Positions 27,297 through 36,609 of a DNA stretch of 64,000 nucleotides are shown here, one piece after another. The notes beneath the pieces are model-generated. The model was not told the DNA's origin. It searched no databases and saw only the letters and a list, made by a program, of their open reading frames with translations. The stretch comes from Capnocytophaga felis (GTDB taxonomy: Bacteria; Bacteroidota; Bacteroidia; Flavobacteriales; Flavobacteriaceae). Position numbers and translations under genes: made by a program. The stretch spans positions 1 to 64,000 of the forward strand of contig NZ_BLBC01000006.1 in assembly GCF_009684755.1 (NCBI RefSeq), written 5' to 3'. Numbering within the stretch: position 1 is the stretch's first letter; each line of letters starts with the position of its first letter.

Positions 27297-27340
27297 AGAA
27301 ATTATTTGAATTTTAGTTTCTGAAAATAATCAAAATAAAC

Positions 27341-27373
27341 TTTTTTGGGTTTATACCTTTTTGTTTATATTTG
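27341..27373 (+). promoter_or_regulatory. Promoter of the ABC exporter operon
   Basis: TTTTTTG, 18 bp, then TATATTTG. It lies within a possible N-terminal extension of the ATPase frame and so decides for the ATG at 27396. Confidence 0.8.
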
Positions 27374-27395
27374 CCCTCAAACATTTAATTTTATA

Positions 27396-28322
27396 ATGGT
27401 TATCACAGAAAATATTTGTAAAAAATACGGAAACTACACAGCTTTAAACGATGTGTCCGTTACAATTCCTAAAGGAAGTATTTTCGGGCTTTTAGGACCT
27501 AATGGAGCGGGGAAAACTTCTTTTATAAGAATACTCAATCAAATAACATATCCCGATTCAGGGAAGGTATTTTTTGACGGGAAACCACTTCATCCTGAGC
27601 ATATTTCACAAATAGGATACTTGCCGGAAGAACGAGGACTTTACAAAACGATGAAAGTAGGGGAGCAGGCTCTTTATTTGGCACAATTGAAAGGACTTTC
27701 AAAAGAAAAAGCAAAAGAACGTTTAAAATTTTGGTTTGAACGCCTGGAAATCGGAGATTGGTGGAATAAGAAAATACAAGAGCTTTCCAAAGGAATGGCA
27801 CAGAAAATCCAATTTGTTGTAACGGTGCTTCACGAGCCTAAACTCCTTATTTTTGATGAACCTTTTAGTGGTTTTGACCCGATTAATGCCAATATTATTA
27901 AAGATGAAATTTTGTATCTTCGGGAACAAGGAGCTACGATTATATTTTCAACCCACCGAATGGAATCAGTAGAAGAACTTTGTGACCATATAGCCTTGAT
28001 TAACAAGTCGGAAAAAATTCTGGAAGGTAATTTGTTGGATATCAAGCGTTCATTCAAAAGTAATGTTTTTGAAGTAGGACTGAAGGTTGATGAAGATAAA
28101 CAAACAGAACTTCTATCCGAATTACAAGAACATTTTTCAGTAGATAACGCAAATTTTAGAAGTTTGTACGAGGGTTTAAAGCTTAATATTTACAAAAAAG
28201 AACATCAAACAGCCAATGAGTTGCTACAATATCTGAATTCAAGAGCAGAAATTATGCATTTTGTGGAAAAAATTCCGACAGTTGATGAGATATTTATGCG
28301 TTCTGTTGAAAAAAGAAACTAA
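27396..28322 (+). CDS. ABC transporter ATP-binding protein
   Basis: The ATPase of about 308 residues has Walker A (GPNGAGKT), a signature stretch LSKGMAQK, Walker B LLIFDEPFSGFDP and the switch His in STHRM. The C-terminal 90 residues resemble the regulatory tail of NatA/YhaQ-type ATPases (DUF4162-like). An open frame extends to 27345, but the promoter at 27341-27373 excludes it. It pairs with the permease that follows, forming an exporter possibly for sodium or a small molecule. Confidence 0.92.
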   Translation: MVITENICKKYGNYTALNDVSVTIPKGSIFGLLGPNGAGKTSFIRILNQITYPDSGKVFFDGKPLHPEHISQIGYLPEERGLYKTMKVGEQALYLAQLKGLSKEKAKERLKFWFERLEIGDWWNKKIQELSKGMAQKIQFVVTVLHEPKLLIFDEPFSGFDPINANIIKDEILYLREQGATIIFSTHRMESVEELCDHIALINKSEKILEGNLLDIKRSFKSNVFEVGLKVDEDKQTELLSELQEHFSVDNANFRSLYEGLKLNIYKKEHQTANELLQYLNSRAEIMHFVEKIPTVDEIFMRSVEKRN

Positions 28323-28370
28323 AAACTGATATTTTTTGTTACATTTTTATTTTTTAGTATCGTAAAAGGA

Positions 28371-29663
28371 ATGAAACATTTAGGAATAATAACAAAACGA
28401 GAATATTTAAATAAAGTACGAAACAAATCTTTTATCATTATGACCTTTGTTAGCCCGTTGGTTGTAATAATATTTGGTTTATTAATAGGTTATCTGACCA
28501 ACATTAATAATGCAGGAAATGTTAAAAAAATAGCCATTTTGGATGAAAGTCATCGTTTTTCAAAAAGTTTTGAGAATACTTCAACAGTTGAATATTTCTT
28601 TTTGAAAGATGCTTCGTTAAAAGAAGCAAAAACGATAATTTTGGCGGAAAGTATGTACGGATTACTGTATATTCCTCCAGCCAACGATGAAAATTGGCAC
28701 CAACACATTGAATTTTTTAGTGAAGAGTCACCTAATATTTCATTGCTAAATCAGTTTTCAGATAACATAGAAACGACTCTTTTTCAGGATAATTTAACAT
28801 CAAAAGGAATAGATAAAAAGCAAATAGATGATTCAAAGGTAAAAGTGAGTATTTCTTTGGAGAATTTCAGTGGAGAAAAAAGTTCAGAGCTGGATAGTAT
28901 CATAAGAATTGCGATTGGCGGAATGGCTGGTTATCTGATTTTTATGTTTATTATTATTTATGGAAATGCAATTATGCGTAGTGTAATTGAGGAAAAAACT
29001 AACCGTATTATTGAAATCATTATTTCATCGGTGAAACCTTTTGAGTTAATGCTGGGTAAGATTTTTGGGACTTCATTGGCTGGGATTACTCAATTTTTGA
29101 TTTGGATGGTTTTCGGTGGTTTTCTGATGACTATTTTAACTTCATTTTTAGATGTCAATCCTTCGTCAACCAATGAGGTTTTAATGAATAAATCGGGAAT
29201 GGACAAGATAACTTCGGAAGTTTTGTTAGCTTTTTTTAAATTTCCGTTTATGGAAATGTTCACCTCTTTTTTGTTTTATTTTGTGGGAGGATATTTGTTG
29301 TATAGTTCCTTTTATGCGACTATAGGAGCAATGGTGGATAATGAAACGGATACACAACAATTTTTGATGCCTATTTTAATGCCTTTAATATTAGCGGTTT
29401 ATGTTGGTTTTTTTACTGTTATAGAAGAACCTCACGGCACAGTTTCTGTTGTCCTTTCATATGTTCCGCTTACGTCTCCTGTGGTAATGCTGATGAGAAT
29501 CCCATTTGGCGTGTCTTGGTGGGAAGTGCTCATTTCCATATTATTACTCTACGGAACATTCTTTTTAGTAATAAAATTTGCTGCGAAAATTTATCGTATA
29601 GGAATTCTGATGTATGGCAAAAAAGCAACTTACAAAGAGGTTTGGAAATGGCTTAAATATTGA
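28371..29663 (+). CDS. ABC-2 type transporter permease (NatB-like)
   Basis: The 430-residue protein has one N-terminal membrane helix, a large external loop of about 150 residues, and five to six C-terminal helices starting near 185 (MAGYLIFMFIIIYGN). The VIEEKTNRIIEIIISSVKPFELMLGKIFG motif is typical of NatB/YhaP permeases. It lies 48 bp after the ATPase. Substrate unknown. Ends at a bidirectional terminator. Confidence 0.9.
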   Translation: MKHLGIITKREYLNKVRNKSFIIMTFVSPLVVIIFGLLIGYLTNINNAGNVKKIAILDESHRFSKSFENTSTVEYFFLKDASLKEAKTIILAESMYGLLYIPPANDENWHQHIEFFSEESPNISLLNQFSDNIETTLFQDNLTSKGIDKKQIDDSKVKVSISLENFSGEKSSELDSIIRIAIGGMAGYLIFMFIIIYGNAIMRSVIEEKTNRIIEIIISSVKPFELMLGKIFGTSLAGITQFLIWMVFGGFLMTILTSFLDVNPSSTNEVLMNKSGMDKITSEVLLAFFKFPFMEMFTSFLFYFVGGYLLYSSFYATIGAMVDNETDTQQFLMPILMPLILAVYVGFFTVIEEPHGTVSVVLSYVPLTSPVVMLMRIPFGVSWWEVLISILLLYGTFFLVIKFAAKIYRIGILMYGKKATYKEVWKWLKY

Positions 29664-29665
29664 TA

Positions 29666-29702
29666 AAAATAAGGGCAAAATGAACTTTTGCCCTTATTTT
29701 TT
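29666..29702. terminator. Bidirectional terminator between the ABC permease and coaBC
   Basis: Perfect 15-bp arms (29666-29680 and 29686-29700) with a GGGC/GCCC core and A/T flanks, serving both converging genes. Confidence 0.9.
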
Positions 29703-29703
29703 A

Positions 29704-30882
29704 CTACTTTTTGAGTTTTAATACTTCATTTAAGATATCTTTTGCTACTTCGGTTTTGTTTTTTAAAGGAAACGAAACTTCACTATTCTGTGTGATAAAT
29801 GTTATTTTATTTGTATCAGTTCCGAATCCTGCACCTTTATCTTTCAGTGAGTTAAGTACAATTCCGTCTAAATTTTTCTTATTGAGTTTTGTTTTTGCAT
29901 TTTCTGACTCATTTTCAGTTTCCAGAGCAAATCCTATAAGGAGTTGTTGTTTCTTCTGTTTTCCTAACGAGGCAAGAATATCAATTGTGGAAACCAATTC
30001 CAAAGTTAGTGAAGTTTCTTTCTTTTTGATTTTTTCCGGAGCTTTTGTTTTTGGAGTGTAATCGGCAACAGCTGCTGAAAGAATGGCAATATCTGATGTT
30101 TCAAATTGATTTACAGTAGCTTCGTACATATCCGACGCACTCACTACACGATGTAAGTGAATATTTCTGTCAATATTTGTTTCTGAAGAAGGACCTAAAA
30201 TTAAATGAACTTCAGCACCTTGTTTCACGGCTTCGTTGGCAATGGCAATCCCCATTTTTCCTGTTGAAAAATTACCTATAAATCGCACAGGATCAATAGC
30301 TTCATAAGTAGGGCCGGCTGTGATTAATACTTTTTTTCCTTTTAAAGGAAAGTTTTTGGATAAATTGGTTTCGATAAAATTTATAATATCCTCAGGTTCA
30401 GCCATTCTTCCTTGTCCGATTAATCCACTTGCCAATTCTCCATAAACAGCAGGAATTATTTGATTACCAAATGATTGTAATTTATTTAGATTCTCATTCA
30501 CAGTGGGATGTGCATACATATCCAAATCCATAGCAGGTGCTACAAATATGGGAGCTTTAGCAGAAAAGTAGGTGGCTAATAACAGGTTGTCACACAAACC
30601 ATTAGCCATTTTTGCCAAAGTATTTGCAGTTGCAGGAGCGATAAGAATCACATCAGCCCAAAGAGCTAATTCTACGTGATTATTCCATTGATTATCATTT
30701 GTTTTGAATGATGAAACCACTTTGTTTTTGGACAATGTAGCCAATGTTAAAGGAGTTACAAATTCTTCTGCACTTTCTGTTAAAATAATCTTTACATTGT
30801 GTCCTTTTTTTACCAATAAACGTACCAAGTGAGGCATTTTATAAGCGGCAATTCCTCCTGTGATTCCTAAAATTATATTCAT
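29704..30882 (-). CDS. coaBC: Bifunctional CoaBC (PPC decarboxylase / PPC synthetase)
   Basis: The 392-residue protein makes 4'-phosphopantetheine from phosphopantothenate and cysteine for coenzyme A. The N-terminal FMN-binding CoaC half has ITGGIAAYK, PATANTLAKMANGLCDNLL with the catalytic Cys, and PAMDLDMY. The C-terminal CoaB half starts at KKVLITAGPT and has RFIGNFSTGKMG. Length matches the usual 390-400. It is the last gene of the run bamD-rpoZ-coaBC, an order conserved in Flavobacteriia, where DUF4835 and recN genes often follow; here the run ends at a terminator. Confidence 0.95.
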   Translation of the reverse strand: MNIILGITGGIAAYKMPHLVRLLVKKGHNVKIILTESAEEFVTPLTLATLSKNKVVSSFKTNDNQWNNHVELALWADVILIAPATANTLAKMANGLCDNLLLATYFSAKAPIFVAPAMDLDMYAHPTVNENLNKLQSFGNQIIPAVYGELASGLIGQGRMAEPEDIINFIETNLSKNFPLKGKKVLITAGPTYEAIDPVRFIGNFSTGKMGIAIANEAVKQGAEVHLILGPSSETNIDRNIHLHRVVSASDMYEATVNQFETSDIAILSAAVADYTPKTKAPEKIKKKETSLTLELVSTIDILASLGKQKKQQLLIGFALETENESENAKTKLNKKNLDGIVLNSLKDKGAGFGTDTNKITFITQNSEVSFPLKNKTEVAKDILNEVLKLKK

Positions 30883-30982
30883 AAACTAATCAAATCAAAA
30901 AAGGTTTCAAGAAATAAACCATTGTGTTTACTGCTTAAAACCTATGTTTTATACAAATTAATACAAATAATAATCTTGATTA

Positions 30983-31297
30983 TTAGTTGGTTTCTCTATA
31001 ATAAACCTTATCCTCTAACCATTCTTTAATTGCAATTGCTTGTGGTTTAGGGAGTTTTTCGTAGAATTTAGAAACTTCAATTTGTTCTTTATTCTCAAAA
31101 ATTTCTTCCAAATTATCGTTATTAGTTGCAAATTCGTCTAATTTTTCAATTAATTCTTTTTTAATTTCAGAATTTATTTGTACTGCACGTTTTGCAATGA
31201 TTGAAATGGCTTCGTAAATATTTCCGGTGGGAGCTTCAATAGCACTTCTGTTGTAAGTAACTGTAGAAGTAGGAGCATCAATCTTTTTAAAATCCAT
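30983..31297 (-). CDS. rpoZ: RNA polymerase omega subunit (Flavobacteriia form)
   Basis: The 104-residue protein matches the RpoZ form of Flavobacteriia: NTERM with VTYNRSAIEAPTGNIYEAISIIAKRA, followed by INSEIKKEL and the C-terminal KFYEKLPKPQAIAIKEWL. The AKRANQI-like motif that contacts the beta' subunit appears as AKRAVQINSEI. Omega helps assembly of RNA polymerase and is a site of ppGpp binding in other phyla. It lies between bamD (21-bp gap) and coaBC. Confidence 0.88.
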   Translation of the reverse strand: MDFKKIDAPTSTVTYNRSAIEAPTGNIYEAISIIAKRAVQINSEIKKELIEKLDEFATNNDNLEEIFENKEQIEVSKFYEKLPKPQAIAIKEWLEDKVYYRETN

Positions 31298-31318
31298 AGT
31301 ATTCTTTTTTATAAATTT

Positions 31319-32119
31319 TTATGAGTAAATTTTCAATGATGTTTCAATTTTTTCAAGCATTTTATCAGCTTCTTTTTTGTAAGATGTTTCAGGATACGAT
31401 TTTACCAAAGTTTCGTATGCTTCTTTGGCAATTTTCAAACGTTCCTCTTTTTTGTGTTCCACACTATTGATAGCCCACTCATAAGCTGAATGCAAACGAA
31501 CAAAAAGAGCTTCCTCTTTGAAAACAGTTCCCGGATTGCTTGATAGGAAATTATCTAAAGCCTTCATAGCTGCTTGATAATCACGGATTAAATTGTATTG
31601 TTTTGCAATTTCAAACTCTTTTTTCTGAAGACGTGTTAGCAAGTCCAACGTCATTTCATTAGCTTCTTTTGCGTATTCTGTGTGGGAATATCGGTCTAAG
31701 AATAGTTGTAACTTTTCAAGTGCTTGATGTGTAACTTCTTGGTCAACACTGTACTTAGGAGTTTCCAAGTAGATTGTTTTGGCTGCCAAAAAAGCGGCTT
31801 CGGCTACTTTTTCACTTTTTGGGTACAATTTGCAAAAGCGTTCAAACTGATATGAAGCAGTGGTGTATTGTTTGGTTTTATAATACGCATCTGCAGCCAT
31901 ATAAACCACTCGTTCACCTTGAGGTCTTCCCGCATATTGGTCCATAATGTCTTTAAACAACTGGATTGATTTTTTGTATTTTCCCTCTTTATATAGTTGT
32001 TCAGCCATATTGTACTTAACTGTAGCATCATCAGACTTTAAGGCTTTCTGATATTCTCCACAAGCACTTAACAAACTCGCACCAACTAAACCTATTACGA
32101 TATATTTCCTAACTTGCAT
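31319..32119 (-). CDS. bamD: Outer-membrane assembly lipoprotein BamD
   Basis: The 266-residue lipoprotein has lipobox LLSAC (Cys20) followed by GEYQKALKSDD, typical of Bacteroidota BamD. Several TPR units follow, such as AEQLYKEGKYKKSIQLFKDIMDQY and SYQFERFCKLYPKSEKVAEAAFLAAKTIY. It is a periplasmic-side subunit of the BAM machinery that inserts beta-barrel proteins. The putative promoter ends only four bases before the start codon, so the mRNA could be leaderless. First gene of the run bamD-rpoZ-coaBC, 36 bp after fabG. Confidence 0.92.
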   Translation of the reverse strand: MQVRKYIVIGLVGASLLSACGEYQKALKSDDATVKYNMAEQLYKEGKYKKSIQLFKDIMDQYAGRPQGERVVYMAADAYYKTKQYTTASYQFERFCKLYPKSEKVAEAAFLAAKTIYLETPKYSVDQEVTHQALEKLQLFLDRYSHTEYAKEANEMTLDLLTRLQKKEFEIAKQYNLIRDYQAAMKALDNFLSSNPGTVFKEEALFVRLHSAYEWAINSVEHKKEERLKIAKEAYETLVKSYPETSYKKEADKMLEKIETSLKIYS

Positions 32120-32123
32120 TCGG

Positions 32124-32131
32124 CAAAAGTA
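32124..32131 (-). promoter_or_regulatory. bamD promoter -7 box
   Basis: The minus strand reads TACTTTTG, with only CCGA between it and the bamD ATG. If used, transcription starts at or next to the ATG. Confidence 0.5.
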
Positions 32132-32155
32132 AATAGTTTTTATGATTTATCAAAA

Positions 32156-32902
32156 TTATGTAAGCATTCCGCCGTCAACATTCAATACTTGTCCTGTGAT
32201 GTATGCCGACATATCCGATGCTAAAAATACACACGCATTGGCAACATCTTCTGGCTGACCACCTCTTTTCAAAGGAATATTATCTCGCCAACCTTGTACT
32301 ACTTTTTCATCCAAGACGGCTGTCATTTCAGTTTCGATGAATCCCGGAGCTATTGCATTACAACGAATATTTCTGGAACCCAGTTCTAAAGCGATGGATT
32401 TTGTAAAGCCCAACATACCTGCCTTTGAAGCCGCATAGTTAGATTGACCCGCATTTCCTTTTATTCCCACAACACTGCTTATGTTGATAATGGAGCCTTT
32501 ACGCTGTTTTAACATAGTACGTTGCACAGCTTTGGTCATATTGAAAACAGATTTCAAATTTACTTCAATTACTTTGTCAAAATCTTCCTCTGAAATTCGC
32601 ATTAAGAGATTATCTTTTGTGATTCCGGCATTATTTATCAGAATGTCAATACTTCCAAATTCTGCAACGACATCTTCAGCTAATTTTTGAGCCGCTTCAT
32701 AATCAGCAGCATTGCTTTGATATCCTTTCGCTTTCACACCTTTCGCTCTTAATTCGTCTTCCAATTTTTGAGCTGTTTCTACTGATGAACTATATGTAAA
32801 AGCAACATTTGCACCTTGTGAGGCGAAAACTTCGGCAATTCCTCTTCCGATACCTCTGCTTGCTCCTGTTATGATTGCAGTTTTTCCTTCTAATAGTCTC
32901 AT
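32156..32902 (-). CDS. fabG: 3-oxoacyl-ACP reductase
   Basis: The 248-residue SDR enzyme reduces 3-oxoacyl-ACP in fatty acid elongation. It has the cofactor motif [18 protein letters not shown], the catalytic Ser in ISSVVG and YAASK, and the C-terminal [13 protein letters not shown]. This motif set and length match FabG closely; other SDRs remain possible. It lies upstream of bamD on the same strand. Confidence 0.93.
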   Translation of the reverse strand: MRLLEGKTAIITGASRGIGRGIAEVFASQGANVAFTYSSSVETAQKLEDELRAKGVKAKGYQSNAADYEAAQKLAEDVVAEFGSIDILINNAGITKDNLLMRISEEDFDKVIEVNLKSVFNMTKAVQRTMLKQRKGSIINISSVVGIKGNAGQSNYAASKAGMLGFTKSIALELGSRNIRCNAIAPGFIETEMTAVLDEKVVQGWRDNIPLKRGGQPEDVANACVFLASDMSAYITGQVLNVDGGMLT

Positions 32903-32971
32903 ATTTAGTTTAAATTTTATTGTTAAAAATTATTGTTTTTGTCTGAATGTGTTAAAAAGTAACTTTATTTT

Positions 32972-33292
32972 TTATCCGCCAACACGCTTTACTTTAAATC
33001 CTTTTCCTTTGAGAAATTCCATAATTTTATTGCGGTAATCTCCTTGAATTATAATAGTTTCATTTTTGAAAGAACCTCCAACCCCCAAAAGAGTTTTGAT
33101 TTCTTTTGCTAAAATTTTAAAATCTTCATCAGCTCCTAAATATCCTTCAATGATTGTTACAGGCTTGCCTTTGCGTTTTTCGTACTTACAAATCAGAGGT
33201 TCATCCTGAAGCCAGATATTTGACACGTTTTCTGCAGGAGTTTCTTCCTCAATATGGTCAGGAAATAAATTTTTTAACTGTTCACGTAACAT
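32972..33292 (-). CDS. SUI1/YciH family translation factor
   Basis: The protein of about 106 residues has the SUI1 domain of eukaryotic eIF1: CKYEKRKGKPVTIIEGY, ILAKEIKTLLGVGGSFKNETIIIQGDYRNKIMEFLKGKGFKVKRVGG. In bacteria YciH can discriminate start codons. The frame opens at 33319, but the promoter box at 33317-33324 overlaps that codon, so the ATG at 33292 is chosen. That gives a length matching flavobacterial relatives. It stands alone, divergent from the M28 gene. Confidence 0.9.
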   Translation of the reverse strand: MLREQLKNLFPDHIEEETPAENVSNIWLQDEPLICKYEKRKGKPVTIIEGYLGADEDFKILAKEIKTLLGVGGSFKNETIIIQGDYRNKIMEFLKGKGFKVKRVGG

Positions 33293-33316
33293 TTCAGATA
33301 AAACATTTTCAGAGTG

Positions 33317-33324
33317 CAAATATA
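33317..33324 (-). promoter_or_regulatory. SUI1 promoter -7 box
   Basis: The minus strand reads TATATTTG. It excludes the first possible start codon at 33319. Confidence 0.65.
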
Positions 33325-33372
33325 TAAATAAAATTTAATTTTCTTGATTTGAATGAATTCAATATTCTTTAT

Positions 33373-33380
33373 TAAATTTG
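33373..33380 (+). promoter_or_regulatory. M28 peptidase promoter -7 box
   Basis: TAAATTTG, with TTTG 21 bp upstream. It overlaps the first possible start of the M28 frame (33378), so the ATG at 33417 is the real start. Confidence 0.65.
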
Positions 33381-33416
33381 CCATCGTCTAATTTAAAACA
33401 GAAGAAAGTCAAACAA

Positions 33417-34424
33417 ATGAAAAGAATATTTTTATCTTTTATTGCTATTTCGGTTTTTGGTTGTAGCATTCAAAAAAATGATGTTCAGAGTGAAGACAAG
33501 GTGCTTCCGATTTTCTTAAATGAAATTTCCGAACAGAGATTAAATGAAACGCTGAAAGTAATTGCTTCCGATGAGATGCAAGGACGAGATACGGGAAGTG
33601 AAGGTATCAAAAAGGCAGCAAATTGCATTGTAGAACAATACACAAAGGAAGGAATTACGTATCCGTCAAAGGCTTCGGGATGGTTTCAAACTGTGCCGAA
33701 ATCTTTTTTCAGAAATAAATTCAACGATTCCGATAATATTTGGGCTTTTGTTGAAGGAAGTGAAAAACCGGAGGAAGTTATCGTAGTATCAGCACATTAT
33801 GACCACTTGGGAATGAAAAATGGAGAAATATACAACGGTGCAGACGACAATGGTTCGGGAACGGTGGCTGTAATGGAATTGGCACGCGTTTTCAATTTAG
33901 CGAAGAAAAAGGGATACGCTCCAAAACGTTCGGTGATGTTTTTACTTGTAACAGGCGAAGAAAGAGGACTTTATGGGTCGAATTTCTATTCTAAAAATCC
34001 GTTATATCCTTTAAAGAATACCGTAGCCAATATAAATATTGATATGATAGGACGAGTTGATGATTTACACACAGACAATAATTATGTGTATGTTATTGGT
34101 GCAGACCGATTAAGTTCGGAATTGCATACAATTAATGAAGAAATGAACAGAAAATATGTCAATTTGAAATTGGATTACAAATATGATGATCGTGATGACC
34201 CGTGGCAGATTTATTACCGCTCTGACCATTATAACTTTGCAAAACACGGAATTCCTTCGGTTTTCTTTTTTAATGGATTACATTCTGACTATCACCAACC
34301 TACGGATACACACGATAAAATAGATTTTGAAGCAATGACAAAACGTACCAAGTTAATTTTTGCCTTAACGTGGGAGCTTGCCAATCGTTCGGAGCGTATA
34401 AAAGTGGACAGAGACGGAAAATAA
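33417..34424 (+). CDS. M28 family aminopeptidase lipoprotein
   Basis: The protein of about 335 residues has a lipoprotein signal with lipobox VFGC. The M28 zinc site is complete: AHYDHLG, GADDNGSGT, GEERGLYGS, NIDMIG and SDYHQPTDTHDKID give the five metal ligands. M28 enzymes remove N-terminal residues; in Bacteroidota they are often envelope lipoproteins. The frame opens 39 bp earlier, but the promoter overlaps that part. The next gene has its own promoter. Confidence 0.93.
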   Translation: MKRIFLSFIAISVFGCSIQKNDVQSEDKVLPIFLNEISEQRLNETLKVIASDEMQGRDTGSEGIKKAANCIVEQYTKEGITYPSKASGWFQTVPKSFFRNKFNDSDNIWAFVEGSEKPEEVIVVSAHYDHLGMKNGEIYNGADDNGSGTVAVMELARVFNLAKKKGYAPKRSVMFLLVTGEERGLYGSNFYSKNPLYPLKNTVANINIDMIGRVDDLHTDNNYVYVIGADRLSSELHTINEEMNRKYVNLKLDYKYDDRDDPWQIYYRSDHYNFAKHGIPSVFFFNGLHSDYHQPTDTHDKIDFEAMTKRTKLIFALTWELANRSERIKVDRDGK

Positions 34425-34425
34425 A

Positions 34426-34458
34426 TTTTTGTAGTTAAGACTTAATTTATTACCTTTG
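34426..34458 (+). promoter_or_regulatory. Promoter of the 174-residue membrane TPR protein
   Basis: TTTTTG, exactly 19 bp, then TACCTTTG: a full Bacteroidota consensus starting 2 bp after the M28 stop. Confidence 0.8.
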
Positions 34459-34483
34459 CGTTTCGTTAAAAAAAATACAAAAA

Positions 34484-35008
34484 ATGAAATATCTACAAAA
34501 TAAATATGTAAAAATTGTTCTTGCTGTGTTGATTAATGTTTATGCAATATATCAATTCACACAAGGAAATATAGGAAATGGAATAGCTTTGATATTGTTG
34601 TCTTCAATTCCCATATTGTTGTATTTCAGGAATGAATTTATTTTATTGGCATTCCTCAGGTTGAGAAAACAAGATTTTGAAGGAACGAAAAAGTGGCTCA
34701 GTAAAATAGTTGATCCGGAAACCGCTTTGATTAAAAAACAGCAAGGATACTATAATTATTTACACGGAATTATTTATTCACAGATAAACCTTACTCAAGC
34801 TGAAAAATACTTCAGAAAGGCATTACAATTAGGTTTGAATATGAGCTACGATATTGCGATGGCAAAGTTGAGTTTGGCTGGAATTATGATTCAAAAACGC
34901 AGAAAACGTGAAGCTCAAGAATTGCTTGCTGAAGCTAAAAAATTGGATAAGCAAAATATGATGACCGAACAAATCAAAATGATGCAGCAACAACTTAAAC
35001 GAATTTAA
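34484..35008 (+). CDS. Membrane-anchored TPR-like protein
   Basis: The 174-residue protein has two N-terminal membrane helices (about 9-27 and 31-48) and a cytoplasmic helical domain with TPR spacing (GIIYSQINLTQAEKYFRKALQLGL and LSLAGIMIQKRRKREAQELLAEAKKL). Function is unknown; it is probably a protein-protein adaptor. It ends at a terminator. Confidence 0.75.
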   Translation: MKYLQNKYVKIVLAVLINVYAIYQFTQGNIGNGIALILLSSIPILLYFRNEFILLAFLRLRKQDFEGTKKWLSKIVDPETALIKKQQGYYNYLHGIIYSQINLTQAEKYFRKALQLGLNMSYDIAMAKLSLAGIMIQKRRKREAQELLAEAKKLDKQNMMTEQIKMMQQQLKRI

Positions 35009-35030
35009 AAAAAAAATTTTACTTTATATG

Positions 35031-35067
35031 AAAGGTGGTAATCGAAGGTTATCACCTTTTTATTTTT
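35031..35067 (+). terminator. Terminator of the TPR-like membrane protein
   Basis: AAAGGTGGTAA and TTATCACCTTT arms (one G-T pair) with the following T-run. Confidence 0.85.
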
Positions 35068-35091
35068 TGCTACTTGGGTTCAATTATAAAA

Positions 35092-35125
35092 ATACAAAAG
35101 GAAATCACTTCCCAATGATTTCCTT
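35092..35125 (-). terminator. lpd terminator
   Basis: On the minus strand AAGGAAATCA and TGATTTCCTT form a 10-bp stem followed by a T-rich stretch. Confidence 0.75.
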
Positions 35126-35170
35126 CTGAATAATAAAATGTTTAAAACTATGAAAAAAACTTTTTGTATT

Positions 35171-36577
35171 TTAGATATGTAAAGCACGATTATCTGTGGC
35201 AGCCAAAGCAGCTTCTTTAATTGCTTCGGTGAAAGTTGGGTGTGCGTGGCTAATGCGTGAAATATCCTCAGCACTTGCTTTAAATTCCATAGCAGTTACG
35301 GCTTCGGCTATCATATCGGCAGCTCTTGCACCAATCATATGAACTCCCAAAATTTCATCGGTAGAAGCGTCCGCTAAGATTTTGACGAATCCATCTGTAT
35401 CCATACTTGCTCTGGAACGCCCTAAAGCACGCATCGGGAATTGTCCTGATTTGAATGCAATTCCTTCTGCTTTAAGTTGCTCTTCTGTTTTTCCTACGTT
35501 GGCAACCTCTGGCCAAGTGTAAACGACTCCGGGAATTAGATTGTAGTCAATATGAGGTTTTTGTCCAGCCAATTGCTCAGCTACCAAAACTCCTTCTTCT
35601 TCTGCTTTGTGAGCCAGCATTGCTCCACGAACTACATCTCCAATGGCGTAAATATTTGAAACACTGGTTTGTAAATGTGAATTCACTTCAATTCTGCCAC
35701 GTTCATCTGTTTTAATGCCAGCTGCTTCCAAATTCAGTCCGTCTGTGTAAGGCTTTCTTCCCACAGCGACCAAACAGTAATCCCCTTCAAGTGTGATTTC
35801 TTCTCCTTTTTGAGTAGTAGCTTTTACGGTTACTACGTTTCCATTCCGTGAAACTTCTTTTACTTGATGACTTATGTAGAACTTAAATCCTTGTTTTTTA
35901 AGTACTTTTGTGAGTTCTTTCCCTAAACTTTTATCCATTGTAGGAAGGATGCCGTCCATATATTCAACAACGGAAACAGAGGCTCCCAATCGTTTGTAAA
36001 CTTGTCCGAGTTCCAAACCGATAACACCACCTCCAATAACAATTAAGTGTTTTGGAATTTCATTTAATTTTAGAGCTTCGGTAGAAGTTATAATTCTTTC
36101 TTTATCAATCGTTATAAAAGGTAAGGAAGAAGGTTTAGAACCGGTAGCGATGATTGTTTTTTGGGTTTCTATTCCTTCGGAAGAACCATCTTTTGAGGTA
36201 ATTTTAATTCGAGTAGAATTCACAAAACTTCCCAATCCGTGAAAAACATCAATTTTATTTTTGTCCATCAAAAATTTGATTCCCGAACAAGTTTGTTCTA
36301 CTACTGCTTTTTTTCTGTCAATCATTTTTTTAAGATTGACTTTTATCTCACCGGAAACTTCAATTCCGTGAGCTTCAAAGTGTTTTAGAGCATCTTCATA
36401 ATGATGGGAAGAATCCAACAAGGCTTTTGACGGGATGCAACCTACATTTAAGCAAGTTCCTCCTAAAGTGTCATATTTTTCAATAATGGCAGTTTTGAAT
36501 CCTAACTGTGCCGAGCGTATTGCTGCTACATAACCTCCGGGTCCTGAACCTATTACAACAACATCATACGTTTTCAT
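35171..36577 (-). CDS. lpd: Dihydrolipoyl dehydrogenase
   Basis: The 468-residue flavoenzyme reoxidises dihydrolipoamide in 2-oxoacid dehydrogenase complexes. It has the FAD motif VIGSGPGGYVAA, the redox disulfide in GGTCLNVGCIPSKAL, the NAD motif VIGGGVIGLELG, and the C-terminal HAHPTFTEA with its active-site His-Glu pair. Length matches the family. The gene stands alone, so its complex partners are elsewhere. Confidence 0.97.
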   Translation of the reverse strand: MKTYDVVVIGSGPGGYVAAIRSAQLGFKTAIIEKYDTLGGTCLNVGCIPSKALLDSSHHYEDALKHFEAHGIEVSGEIKVNLKKMIDRKKAVVEQTCSGIKFLMDKNKIDVFHGLGSFVNSTRIKITSKDGSSEGIETQKTIIATGSKPSSLPFITIDKERIITSTEALKLNEIPKHLIVIGGGVIGLELGQVYKRLGASVSVVEYMDGILPTMDKSLGKELTKVLKKQGFKFYISHQVKEVSRNGNVVTVKATTQKGEEITLEGDYCLVAVGRKPYTDGLNLEAAGIKTDERGRIEVNSHLQTSVSNIYAIGDVVRGAMLAHKAEEEGVLVAEQLAGQKPHIDYNLIPGVVYTWPEVANVGKTEEQLKAEGIAFKSGQFPMRALGRSRASMDTDGFVKILADASTDEILGVHMIGARAADMIAEAVTAMEFKASAEDISRISHAHPTFTEAIKEAALAATDNRALHI

Positions 36578-36609
36578 AACTTAATGATTAAATTCTATGA
36601 TTAATGCCA

